Below are positions 21,157 to 29,248 of a DNA stretch of 64,000 nt, piece by piece. The notes under the pieces were generated by a model that had not been told where the DNA came from, made no database searches, and was given only the letters and a program-made list of their open reading frames with translations. Position numbers and translations under genes: made by a program. Position 1 is the first letter of the stretch; the number at the start of each line of letters is the position of its first letter. The DNA is from Massilia sp. 9I (GTDB taxonomy: Bacteria > Pseudomonadota > Gammaproteobacteria > Burkholderiales > Burkholderiaceae_D): contig NZ_LR733275.1 of NCBI RefSeq assembly GCF_902506415.1, forward strand, positions 4,874,176 to 4,938,175. Direction: 5' to 3'.

Positions 21157-21555
21157 CTACCGTGCCAGCCGGATGACCAGTTCGTCCCAGCCGGATGCGG
21201 CATCCGGCTCGCGGCTGAAGCGGTGGTCCGGCAGGGGCGCCAGCAGGATTTCCGCCGTGGTGCGGACGATGCATCCCGGCGCAACGTGGCCGCCGGTGAC
21301 GTGTCCTCGGGCGTCCGACACCGTCATGTGCAGGTGCGCGCCGTCGGGCGACAGCGAGCCGCCCAGGCTCAGGATTTCCAGGTCTTCGCGCAGTTCCGTG
21401 ATTTCGCTCCGGCCCGCGAACCGGATCCGGGCCACGCTCAGGCTGCCGATACCTTGCAGGACGAAGGCGGCGCTCATCCCACGTTCGGACAGCAGCGCTT
21501 CCAGCGCGCAGCGCAAGTCCTGGTCGGGGTGCAGGCGTACAGGAAGGAAGTCCAT
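21157..21555 (-). CDS. PPC/DUF296 domain protein
   Basis: A 132-residue protein made of a single plants-and-prokaryotes-conserved (DUF296) domain. The recognisable core is AAFVLQGIGSLSVARIRF, the GGSLSPDGAHLHMTVSDARG block (PPC motif) and a closing VIRLAR strand. The domain forms trimers in solved bacterial structures; DNA binding is seen only in plant AT-hook versions. The start is placed at the ATG at 21555, which begins the domain; the frame is open upstream but that extension is Arg-rich and unlike the family. Confidence 0.82.
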   Translation of the reverse strand: MDFLPVRLHPDQDLRCALEALLSERGMSAAFVLQGIGSLSVARIRFAGRSEITELREDLEILSLGGSLSPDGAHLHMTVSDARGHVTGGHVAPGCIVRTTAEILLAPLPDHRFSREPDAASGWDELVIRLAR

Positions 21556-21623
21556 GGAGCAGGGCGGTTGCAAGGGTTTGGGGATTGTAGCGCCGAACGC
21601 CTCCCCGGCCAATGTCGTCCCAT

Positions 21624-22199
21624 CTAACCCGGGCCACCGGCGGCCAGTCCGGTGAGCCGCTCCAGCATGCAGTCCAGCGCACGCTGGTACTGCGCGCGCA
21701 TGGTATCCAGCTGCGCGCCGTCGCCGCGCGCCGCGCACAGGGCCAGGCCGCTGCCATGGGCGTGATCGACCAGGATATCGCGCCACAGCAGGTACTCGGG
21801 CGTGATGGCAGCCAGCAGCCCGGTGAGGCGCTCGGTGATGCGCTGCGCCGTGCCGGCCAAGGCGGCCGGTTCGGCGAAGATGGCCAGGGTCAGCTGCGGA
21901 TGCCGCCCCACCGCGTCGTGATAACGCGTGAGCAGCGCTCGTACCCGTGCCGGTGCGTCGGCGCCGTCGTCCACTTCCTCCAGCACCTCGCCGTACACCC
22001 GCTCGGACAGCGCCTGCAGCAGGGATGCATGGTCGCCGACGTGGCGGTAGAGGCTCATCGGGGTGACGCCCATGCGCGCGGCGAGTGAGCGCATGCCGAG
22101 GCTGGCGCCGTCCTCGCCCAGCAGGTCGAGGGCGGCGGACAGGATGGCGTCGCGGCTCAAGCCTTGTGCGCCGGCGGGACGGCCGCGTGGCCGGCTCAT
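21624..22199 (-). CDS. TetR family transcriptional regulator
   Basis: A 191-residue repressor with an N-terminal helix-turn-helix at about 14-60 (LSRDAILSAALDLL, ARMGVTPMSLYRHVGD) and a variable C-terminal ligand domain (TetR_C-like). It overlaps the upstream RibD-like gene by 4 bases (ATGA), so the two are translated as a pair. A palindrome lies just ahead of that gene, and it is the probable operator of this regulator. Confidence 0.9.
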   Translation of the reverse strand: MSRPRGRPAGAQGLSRDAILSAALDLLGEDGASLGMRSLAARMGVTPMSLYRHVGDHASLLQALSERVYGEVLEEVDDGADAPARVRALLTRYHDAVGRHPQLTLAIFAEPAALAGTAQRITERLTGLLAAITPEYLLWRDILVDHAHGSGLALCAARGDGAQLDTMRAQYQRALDCMLERLTGLAAGGPG

Positions 22200-22732
22200 G
22201 GTGCGAAGCGGTAGGTGGACTGCACCAGGCCGGAAGGGAAGCTGCGGCTCGCCACCAGTTTCAGGTCCAGGTCCTGCGGCAGCGTGCCGAACAGTGGCCG
22301 GCCGGCGCCGATCAGCACCGGCACGGTGGTGAGGACCATGTCCTCGACCAGGCCGGCGCGGATGAAGGACTGCACCAGCTGGCCGCCGTCCACATAGACC
22401 CGGCGTACCCCTTCGCTTGACAGCTGCGCCATGGCCTGTTCCGGCGTGGCGTTGGAGAAGCGCACCTTATCCGCGAGACCCGGCGGCACCGGCGTGCCGG
22501 CGAGCTGGCGCGATAGCACCAGTACCGGCCGGTCGTAGGGCCAGGGATCGAAACCCAGTACCTTTTCAAAACTGCCCCGTCCCATCACGATCACGTCCTT
22601 GTCCGCGATGAAGTCGTGGTAGCCGTGGTCCTCCGCAGGATCGTCGCGCTGCAGCAGCCAATCGATGTCGCCATCCAGGCGGGCGATGTAGCCGTCCAGG
22701 CTGGTGGCGATGAAGACGTGTCCCGATATCAT
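22196..22732 (-). CDS. Dihydrofolate reductase / RibD C-terminal family protein
   Basis: A 178-residue NAD(P)H-dependent reductase-like protein. It opens with the family pattern GHVFIATSLDGYIAR, continues with DVIVMGRGSFEKVLGF, and has the late block VRRVYVDGGQLVQSFIRAGL. Such YyaP/YwjB-like proteins are distinct from folA. A strong Shine-Dalgarno (AAGGAG) is 5 bases from the ATG. The gene is translationally coupled to the TetR gene, which suggests that the reductase substrate or a related toxic compound is the inducer (inference). Confidence 0.88.
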   Translation of the reverse strand: MISGHVFIATSLDGYIARLDGDIDWLLQRDDPAEDHGYHDFIADKDVIVMGRGSFEKVLGFDPWPYDRPVLVLSRQLAGTPVPPGLADKVRFSNATPEQAMAQLSSEGVRRVYVDGGQLVQSFIRAGLVEDMVLTTVPVLIGAGRPLFGTLPQDLDLKLVASRSFPSGLVQSTYRFAP

Positions 22733-22747
22733 GGCAGCTCCTTTATT

Positions 22748-22760
22748 TATACGGTGTATA
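22748..22760 (-). promoter_or_regulatory. Palindrome TATAC-GGT-GTATA, probable TetR operator
   Basis: A perfect 5-base inverted repeat with a 3-base centre lies 15 bases before the start of the reductase-tetR pair. It overlaps the likely -10 region. Confidence 0.6.
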
Positions 22761-22796
22761 TTTTATCCGAAAAATCCGGACAGGAGCCTGGGCTGT

Positions 22797-23723
22797 TCAA
22801 TCCAGCCCGAGCCACTTGCGGTAGGAGCCATAGTGGTGCACCACGAAGCCGCCGAATGACGGCATGCGGCCGACTGCGTCGCGGGTCTCGCCCAGCTCGC
22901 GTTCGAGGTCCGCTTCGCCCAGGTGGTGGAAGGAGACCTTCTTGATCGCGTTGGGCATGGTCTCGACCCCGATCAGGACCTTGCGTCCGATGGTCTCGCC
23001 ATACTGCAGCTCGTCCAGCGCATGGCTGACGATGCCGTCGCCGCCTTCGGCACGGTCGCGGTAATCCATCAGCGCCACGTAGTCGTAGGTATCCTGCGCA
23101 TGCTGGCTCACGGCCTTGCGCCGGCCTTTCCACTCCAGCTGGATGCCGTCCCACCAGAACGGGATGGCTGGGCCGACCGGCAGCGCCTGGCCGGATGCGC
23201 GCACCGTGCGCATCAGTGCGTCCGACATGTCGAGAAAGCCCGCCAGCAGGTCCATCTTACGGGCCGGCCACTCGGCCAGGATGTGCGGTTCGATGTCGAC
23301 GTTGACGCCGTCGAAGCGCTCTTCGGGCGCCGCGCTGCGGTTGTAGTCGAGCACGCGCTGCAGCATCGCCACCGCGTCGGCATGGTGCTTTGGCAGCACG
23401 TAGCGTTCGGTGTGCAGGTAGCCGGAGCCGAGCAGGGCGTAGACGCGCAGGCCGGAGGCATGCAGGCGGCGCAACAGGCGGCGGTAGCGCGCCGGGTCGG
23501 AGACGATCGGGTTGCGTCCCTCGAAGGCGTCGGCGTACAGGAACACCGTGTCCACCGATTTCGCCTTCAGGAAGTCGATCGCGCGTGTGGCCGCGGCAGG
23601 CCGCTCCAGCATGGCGCTGCTGTCTTCTTCCCAGGTCCAGATGGCGCGCGGACCGGGCGCCTCGGCGGCCTGCGGCGTGGCGCAGGCCAGCAGCAGCGCG
23701 AGCAGGGCGAAGGCGCGCTTCAT
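22797..23723 (-). CDS. Secreted GH18-like TIM-barrel protein
   Basis: A 308-residue exported protein with signal peptide 1-19 (ends PQAAE). It has a TIM-barrel-like pattern: RAIWTWEEDS at the first strand, VDTVFLYADAFEG, and FDGVNVDIEPH near residue 140. The last recalls the DxxDxDxE catalytic motif of GH18 chitinase-like enzymes. GIQLEWKG and YDYVALMDYRDRA follow as later strands. I infer a glycan-acting or glycan-binding role but cannot name a substrate. It is the last gene of the operon with the LTA-synthase-like and YaiO-like genes, overlapping the former by 4 bases. Confidence 0.7.
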   Translation of the reverse strand: MKRAFALLALLLACATPQAAEAPGPRAIWTWEEDSSAMLERPAAATRAIDFLKAKSVDTVFLYADAFEGRNPIVSDPARYRRLLRRLHASGLRVYALLGSGYLHTERYVLPKHHADAVAMLQRVLDYNRSAAPEERFDGVNVDIEPHILAEWPARKMDLLAGFLDMSDALMRTVRASGQALPVGPAIPFWWDGIQLEWKGRRKAVSQHAQDTYDYVALMDYRDRAEGGDGIVSHALDELQYGETIGRKVLIGVETMPNAIKKVSFHHLGEADLERELGETRDAVGRMPSFGGFVVHHYGSYRKWLGLD

Positions 23724-26050
23724 AGCTTCAGCTCCACGTGGTACTGACCGACGCCGATCGAATGCCCGGTATCGGGATCGGACGGAATCACCGACAGGTA
23801 ATAAGTGCCCGGCGGCAGGCGCTTCAGGTCCGGGCGCAAGGACACCCGCATCGTTTCGCCGGCGCCCAGTGCCCTGACCTCGCCCGTGGTCTCGCCGAGT
23901 TCGAGGCCGTGCTCGTTGCTGAGCACGAGCAGCGGGGCGAAGGGGCGCGAGGCCGCTTTCCCGCCGTTGCTGATGCTGGCTTCGACCACGAGCGCGCCGG
24001 CGCCCGGGCGCGCACGCAGGCTGCGCACCACGACCTCGCCGGCCTGCTGCACCAGCGGCACGCCGTGCAGGCTGCGCTCGCCGCCGTAACTGGAGAGGCC
24101 GCCGCCTTCCGGCGCCAGTGCGGCGCTGCCGCCGGCCTGACGGTTGGCTTTCAGGAAAGCGCGGAACTGGGTCTGCGCCTGCGATTGCGACTGCGGATTG
24201 TCGGCGCGGTCGACGGTCATGCCGTCGCTCAGCGTGTACAGCTTGCCCTGCGCCAGGTAGGCGGTGCCGGAGACGAAGTCGCTCATCTCGGTCTTGGTCT
24301 GCTTGAGCGGCAGCGCATGCAGGTTGCGGAAGCTCCGTTCGGTATCGAGGCCGGTGCCGAGCCAGGTCACTTGTTGCGGCGTCTTGATGCCGTAGTCCTT
24401 CGACAGCCAGGCCAGCAGCGACGGCGCGATGTCGAACTGCGAGGACACCGCCTTGATCGCGGCCGGCTTTTTCAACAGCGGCGAATACACGATCAGCGGC
24501 ACGTGGTAGCGCTCGATGCGAGTGTCCATCGGCAGCTCGGGCAGGCGGTGGTCGCCCGTGATGACGAACACCGTGTTGTCGTAGCCGGGCAGCTGTGCGG
24601 CCCGCTCGAAGAACAGGCGCAGGGCGTCGTCGGTGTAGAGGATGCTGGCGAAGATCTCGCGCTGGCTGCGGTATTCGGGGCGCTCGCCAAGACCCAGGCG
24701 GGCGACGTGCTGGTCCACCCGTCGCAGGTAGTCTTCCTTGCCGGGGAAGCTGAAGGGCGTGTGCATGCTGGTGGTCTGGATGATGCTCACGAAAGGCCGG
24801 GCCTTGGCCTCGGCTTCGCGGCGCAGGACCAGTTGCATCAGGTCGCGGTCGGCGTAGCCCCAGTCATTGGCGCGCCGGGCGCCGTGGTCGAAGTCTCGTT
24901 CGCTGACGATCGTGTCCACGCCCTGGCGGCGCAGGAAGCTGCCTTCGTTGTCGAATTCGACGTTTGAGCCGGAATAGAAGCGCAGGCCGTAGCCCTGGCT
25001 TTTCAGGACCGAGAGCAGGGAGCTGTGACGCGGCATGCGCTCGCCCAGCGCGGCCAGGCCCTGCTCGCCGAAGGGGAGCGAGCCGAACACCGTGGTCAGC
25101 ACGCCGAAGGTGCGGCCCTGGCCGGCCAGGAAGTTCTCGAAATACAGGCTGCGCCCGGCCAGTTCATCCAGGAAGGGCGTGAAGCTGCCCTGGCGCGCCC
25201 CAAGACCGGAAAAGCTGCGGCCCAGGCCTTCGACGATGATAAAGACCAGGTTGGGCGGCGCGCCCGCTTTCCTGAACAGGGGACCGAGGGTGTCGGGCGT
25301 GCGCTCGGCGTGCACGAAAGGATAGCGCGGGTCCTTGCCGTCCCAGGGCGCCTGGCCCGGCGTCTGGGCCGGCGTGTCCGCGACTGCATCGCCGCGCAGG
25401 CCGGCCAGGCTGCTGTCGGCGAAGAAGGCGGCCTTGTTGGTGACGAAATTCAGGTCGGCGTCGGTGCGGACCACGCCTGGGGCCACGCGTCCCGGCAAGA
25501 GTACGAAGGCGAGCAGGCTGGCCGCTAGCACATACGCCGTGCCGCGGGCGCTCGCGCGCGGCCACAGTTCATGGCGCGACAACAGGAGCAGGCCCCACAG
25601 CACGGCGAGGCTCAGCATCAGCGCGCCGGCCAGCAGGCCGCTTGCCTGCCAACCCCCGGCGACGGTGGTCGCTATTTCAACGCCGCTGTAGGCAAACAGG
25701 TCGGCGCCAAGCGGCACGCCCGACACCCAGTGGTATTGCAGAAGCGCGGCCTGCGCGACCAGCAGTACGCTCCACAGCGTGCCGAGACAGGCGAGGTGCA
25801 GGCGGCGCGAGGCGGTCAAGGCCAGCGGCAGGGAAGCGAGCAGGAACACGAAGCCGTAGCGCAGCAGGGACAGCGCGTCGTTGCCGATGCCGACGCCGAA
25901 CAGGGTCGACTGCGGCACGCCGGCGGCGCCGGCATGGATGCCTTCGGCGATGCGCAGGCACAGCCAGGCCAGCGCCAGCGCCGGCAGCAATGTCAGGGTG
26001 AACGCGGCGGCGTCCAGCGCCGCGGCGAGGCGGGTCCGCAAGCCGTCCAT
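23720..26050 (-). CDS. LTA-synthase/alkaline-phosphatase-superfamily membrane phosphotransferase or sulfatase
   Basis: A 776-residue protein with five N-terminal transmembrane helices (about 10-35, 55-78, 85-108, 130-160, 168-185), then a periplasmic catalytic domain. Metal-site motifs are NLVFIIVEGLGRSF (Glu near 272), a probable nucleophile Thr in QGRTFGVL near 313, and ITGDHRLP near 500. This is the LtaS/OpgB-like layout. A C-terminal beta-sandwich at about 660-776 ends the protein and is not usual in LtaS. By family it should transfer or cleave phosphoglycerol or similar groups at the outer face of the inner membrane. The neighbours suggest an envelope glycan. Confidence 0.85.
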   Translation of the reverse strand: MDGLRTRLAAALDAAAFTLTLLPALALAWLCLRIAEGIHAGAAGVPQSTLFGVGIGNDALSLLRYGFVFLLASLPLALTASRRLHLACLGTLWSVLLVAQAALLQYHWVSGVPLGADLFAYSGVEIATTVAGGWQASGLLAGALMLSLAVLWGLLLLSRHELWPRASARGTAYVLAASLLAFVLLPGRVAPGVVRTDADLNFVTNKAAFFADSSLAGLRGDAVADTPAQTPGQAPWDGKDPRYPFVHAERTPDTLGPLFRKAGAPPNLVFIIVEGLGRSFSGLGARQGSFTPFLDELAGRSLYFENFLAGQGRTFGVLTTVFGSLPFGEQGLAALGERMPRHSSLLSVLKSQGYGLRFYSGSNVEFDNEGSFLRRQGVDTIVSERDFDHGARRANDWGYADRDLMQLVLRREAEAKARPFVSIIQTTSMHTPFSFPGKEDYLRRVDQHVARLGLGERPEYRSQREIFASILYTDDALRLFFERAAQLPGYDNTVFVITGDHRLPELPMDTRIERYHVPLIVYSPLLKKPAAIKAVSSQFDIAPSLLAWLSKDYGIKTPQQVTWLGTGLDTERSFRNLHALPLKQTKTEMSDFVSGTAYLAQGKLYTLSDGMTVDRADNPQSQSQAQTQFRAFLKANRQAGGSAALAPEGGGLSSYGGERSLHGVPLVQQAGEVVVRSLRARPGAGALVVEASISNGGKAASRPFAPLLVLSNEHGLELGETTGEVRALGAGETMRVSLRPDLKRLPPGTYYLSVIPSDPDTGHSIGVGQYHVELKL

Positions 26051-26053
26051 GGC

Positions 26054-27193
26054 TTACCAGCGTCGGTAGATGCCGAACGTCAGGCCGCGTTCGCGCGCCT
26101 CGTTGGCGCCGCTGCGCGCGAAGCTGGCGCCGACCTTGCCGCCCCAGTGGCGTGACAGGTAGTGCACCCAGTTCACGCTGCCGCCGCCCGAGCGCGCGCG
26201 TCCGCCGGTGAGCGAGAGCGGATCGTCGCTGCGGCCGCGGTTGGCTGTCATTTCCAGGCAGCTGTCGCCGTCGCCCGCGTAGTACCAGCGCGCCAGCAGG
26301 CGGTCGCCCGAGCTGTGCGAGCCTTCGGACACGATGTTCTGGTGGCGCAGCTGCAGGTAGAAGTTGCCGGTGTATTTGCCGAGGCCGACGCCATAGATGT
26401 TCACGCGCGAATCGAAGCCCAGCACGTCGTCGCTGAGCGAGGCTTCCCAGCCGCCGCCGAGCGACTGGTACAGCTCGATGCGGCCGGAGTTGGCCGGGAA
26501 CAGGCGTTCGCTGGGCGCGCGCTGGTAGCGCAGGTTGGCATAGGCGCCGTCCCACAGGCTGGCGTAGGCGTCGATCGCCCAGGCGCGGCCGGTCTGGTCG
26601 AAGCGGTGCGCGCGCAGGGCTTCGAAGCCGATCGAGCCGCGTTTCATGTAATGGCGCAGGCTCAGGGTCTGGTCGTTCCAGCGCGGACCGCTGCCCACAT
26701 CCTGCCAGCTGCCGGACAGGCCGGCGGACCAGGTGATGCCGTCGGCGACGGCTGCCTCTGGAGTACCCGGGCGCGGCTGCAGCGCGCGCAATGCACGGTC
26801 GCGCGCAGCCGGCGCGGCGGCGTCGTCAGGGCGCAGGGCGGCGGCGCGGCCGTAGGCCTCGGCGGCTTTGGCGGACTGGCCCTGCCATTGATGCAGGTTA
26901 CCGAGGGCAAACCAGACGTCGGCGTAGTCGGGCGAGGCCTTCGCCGCCGCCGTCAGGTCGGCTTCGGCCTCGCTCCAGCGCTCCAGGCGGCTGAGCACGA
27001 TACCGCGGCCGAGCAGCACGTCGACGTTGCCGGGAGAACGCGCCAGCAGGGCGTTGTAGGCGGCCAGCGCCAGCTCTGGCTGGACGGTATTGGCCAGGCT
27101 GCGCGCCTGCTCGTACTGTTCATCGAAGGAAGCGGTGGCGGCAGGCTGGACCTGGGCGACTTCGGCGGGCGGCTGCTGGTAATCGACGGGCAT
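26054..27193 (-). CDS. TPR plus YaiO-type outer-membrane beta-barrel protein
   Basis: A 379-residue protein. TPR-like repeats are at about 25-140 (LALAAYNALLARSPGNVDVL, YADVWFALGNLHQWQGQSAK). The YaiO-like barrel is at about 150-379 and ends GLTFGIYRRW with a terminal aromatic. YaiO is an outer-membrane protein of unknown function; TPR-barrel fusions recall polysaccharide exporters such as PgaA (inference). The first ATG gives no signal peptide; the codons just upstream, in frame but without ATG, encode a hydrophobic stretch (LSSGLAASPSFLADP). It heads the operon with the LtaS-like gene, 3 bases apart. Confidence 0.8.
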   Translation of the reverse strand: MPVDYQQPPAEVAQVQPAATASFDEQYEQARSLANTVQPELALAAYNALLARSPGNVDVLLGRGIVLSRLERWSEAEADLTAAAKASPDYADVWFALGNLHQWQGQSAKAAEAYGRAAALRPDDAAAPAARDRALRALQPRPGTPEAAVADGITWSAGLSGSWQDVGSGPRWNDQTLSLRHYMKRGSIGFEALRAHRFDQTGRAWAIDAYASLWDGAYANLRYQRAPSERLFPANSGRIELYQSLGGGWEASLSDDVLGFDSRVNIYGVGLGKYTGNFYLQLRHQNIVSEGSHSSGDRLLARWYYAGDGDSCLEMTANRGRSDDPLSLTGGRARSGGGSVNWVHYLSRHWGGKVGASFARSGANEARERGLTFGIYRRW

Positions 27194-27355
27194 GGGATCG
27201 GCAAGAAATGAAGGGGATGCGGCGAGGCCGCTGCTCAGGCAAAACTGTGCCCCAGTGCCAGTAGTGCGTCAAGGAAACAAAGTGCGACTGTCGCGCGAAA
27301 TCGTCAAATTCTGGCTATTTGATCCAGTAATTTGAAAAAATATGTGCACAAAAGC

Positions 27356-27385
27356 AAAAACGCCCGGCTCACGGGCCGGGCGTTT
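27356..27385 (-). terminator. Terminator downstream of the second chemoreceptor gene
   Basis: The stem CGCCCGGC/GCCGGGCG (27361-27382) has an A-run on its left side, which is a T-run for minus-strand transcripts. A T-run also follows on the plus strand. Confidence 0.85.
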
Positions 27386-27405
27386 CGTCATTTTTTTTGT
27401 GCGGT

Positions 27406-29103
27406 TCAGAAGGCTTCCCACTCCTCTGCCGTGGCAGGTGCAGCCGACTTGGCCGCCGCCATGCGCGGCTCCTTGCGCACGGGTTTGGACACGACAGTCA
27501 GTGCACGCGCCGGCAGTTTGACTTCAGGCGCAGCCGGGGCCTGCGCTGCCAGGCGCGCGTCCAGCTTGAACACGCCGACCATGCCGGCCAGGCGCTGCGC
27601 CTGTTCCTGCAGGGCGCCGGCGGCGGCGGCCGATTCTTCCACCAGCGCGGCGTTCTGCTGGGTCGATTCGTCCATCTGGCCCACGGCATGGTTGACCTGC
27701 TCGATGCCATGGATCTGTTCCTGGCTGGCCGATGCGATCTCCGCCATGATGTCCGTGACGCGCTGGATCGAGGTGACCACCTGTTCCATGGTGGCGCCGG
27801 TCCGGTCGACCAGCTTGGTGCCGGCGTCGACCTTTTCGACCGAGTCGCCGATCAGGGTCTTGATCTCTTTCGCCGCTGCCGCCGAACGCTGGGCCAGGGT
27901 GCGCACTTCCGATGCCACCACGGCAAAGCCGCGGCCCTGTTCGCCCGCGCGCGCCGCTTCCACCGCCGCATTCAGCGCCAGGATATTGGTCTGGAAGGCG
28001 ATGCCGTCGATGACGCCGATGATGTCGACGATCTTGCGCGAGGATTCGTTGATCGAGCCCATGGTGGTCACCACCTGGCCCACCACGCTGCCGGCATCGA
28101 CCGCCACGTTGGATGCGGTGATCGCCAGCTGGTTGGCCTGGCGCGCATTGTCCGCGTTCTGGCGCACGGTGCCGGTCAGCTGCTCCATCGAGGCGGCGGT
28201 TTCTTCCAGCGAGGCGGCCTGCTGTTCGGTGCGGCTCGACAGGTCCAGGCTGCCTGCGCTGATTTCGCCCGAGGCGGTGCCGATGGTGTCGGTGCTGTTG
28301 CGCACTTCGCTGACGATCTTCGCCAGGCTCTCGTTCATGTGGGCGAGGGCGCGCAGCAGGGCGCCGGTTTCGTCCTTGGTATCGGCTTCGATGCGCTGGG
28401 TCAGGTCACCGGCGGCCACGGTTTCGGCGACCAGCACCGCGGTGCGGATCGGGCCGACGATGCCGCGCGTGAGCAGCCACGAGGACAGCGCGCCGAGCAG
28501 CAGGGAGAACGCGGTCAGGCCGGCGATCACCATCTCGCCGCGCGCGGAGATGGCGTCGATGCCGGCGGCGGTGGCGGCGATGTTCTCGCGCTGCAGGGAG
28601 ACCAGTTCGCGCACCGATTCCTGATAGGCCTTGGCGGTCGGGGTGAAACTCTCTTCGAGGATCTTGTCGGCCAACTCGGGATTGCCCTCGGACTTGGCCT
28701 TGACCGCATTGTCGCGCGCGGCGCCGTACAGCTTGCGCTGTTCCTGGATGCGCTGGAACAGGGCGGTTTCCTTGTCACCGCTGATCAAGGGCTCGATCTG
28801 CTTGATCAGCTCGGTCGACAGCTTGGCGGTCGCGGCCGAATCTTCCTTGAAATAGGCGGTCAGCGACGGGTCGCTGCTCTTGACGATTGCGGCGGTGCGG
28901 CGCACGGCGGCGTAGATCTGGGTGTACCACTCGGCAATCAGGCGCTCCTTGGTGAGCGGCTCGGCCAGGGTGGCCTGGGTGGCGGCATCGACTTGCCTGA
29001 GGCGCCAGACGCCGGTGCCGGCGATGAGCACGACCATCAGGAGGGTGAGGGCAAAGCCGGCCGCAAGGCGCATGCCGATGCTGAGATTATTGAAAGTGCG
29101 CAT
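27406..29103 (-). CDS. Methyl-accepting chemotaxis protein with C-terminal CheR/CheB tether
   Basis: A 565-residue chemoreceptor. TM1 is at about 13-30, the periplasmic four-helix-bundle sensor at about 31-190, TM2 at about 193-212, HAMP at about 213-265, and the signalling tip (IDGIAFQTNILALNAAVEAA) is near residue 370. A long Ala/Pro-rich flexible linker ends in EEWEAF. This matches the xWxxF pentapeptide that recruits CheR and CheB in high-abundance receptors, so this receptor may support methylation of tetherless ones such as the receptor at 3880. A FliA-like promoter lies about 110 bases upstream. Confidence 0.94.
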   Translation of the reverse strand: MRTFNNLSIGMRLAAGFALTLLMVVLIAGTGVWRLRQVDAATQATLAEPLTKERLIAEWYTQIYAAVRRTAAIVKSSDPSLTAYFKEDSAATAKLSTELIKQIEPLISGDKETALFQRIQEQRKLYGAARDNAVKAKSEGNPELADKILEESFTPTAKAYQESVRELVSLQRENIAATAAGIDAISARGEMVIAGLTAFSLLLGALSSWLLTRGIVGPIRTAVLVAETVAAGDLTQRIEADTKDETGALLRALAHMNESLAKIVSEVRNSTDTIGTASGEISAGSLDLSSRTEQQAASLEETAASMEQLTGTVRQNADNARQANQLAITASNVAVDAGSVVGQVVTTMGSINESSRKIVDIIGVIDGIAFQTNILALNAAVEAARAGEQGRGFAVVASEVRTLAQRSAAAAKEIKTLIGDSVEKVDAGTKLVDRTGATMEQVVTSIQRVTDIMAEIASASQEQIHGIEQVNHAVGQMDESTQQNAALVEESAAAAGALQEQAQRLAGMVGVFKLDARLAAQAPAAPEVKLPARALTVVSKPVRKEPRMAAAKSAAPATAEEWEAF

Positions 29104-29214
29104 AGGTCAGGTAGGGGGGCAGGCCCGCTTGGCCCGCCCATGCATACAATTGAAAGTAACAATTATTGCCCAACCGAAACGCGAGCGCAGCTTTTTGTTG
29201 TCTCTATGCAACTA

Positions 29215-29240
29215 TTATCGGTGCTTGTATAGACGATTTA
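29215..29240 (-). promoter_or_regulatory. FliA (sigma-28)-like promoter for the chemoreceptor gene
   Basis: On the minus strand, TAAA (29240-29237), a 14-base spacer and ACCGATAA (29222-29215). The sigma-28 consensus is TAAA-N15-GCCGATAA, so it differs by one base in the -10 and one base in spacing. It lies about 110 bases before the start at 29103. Confidence 0.5.
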
Positions 29241-29248
29241 CAACATTC

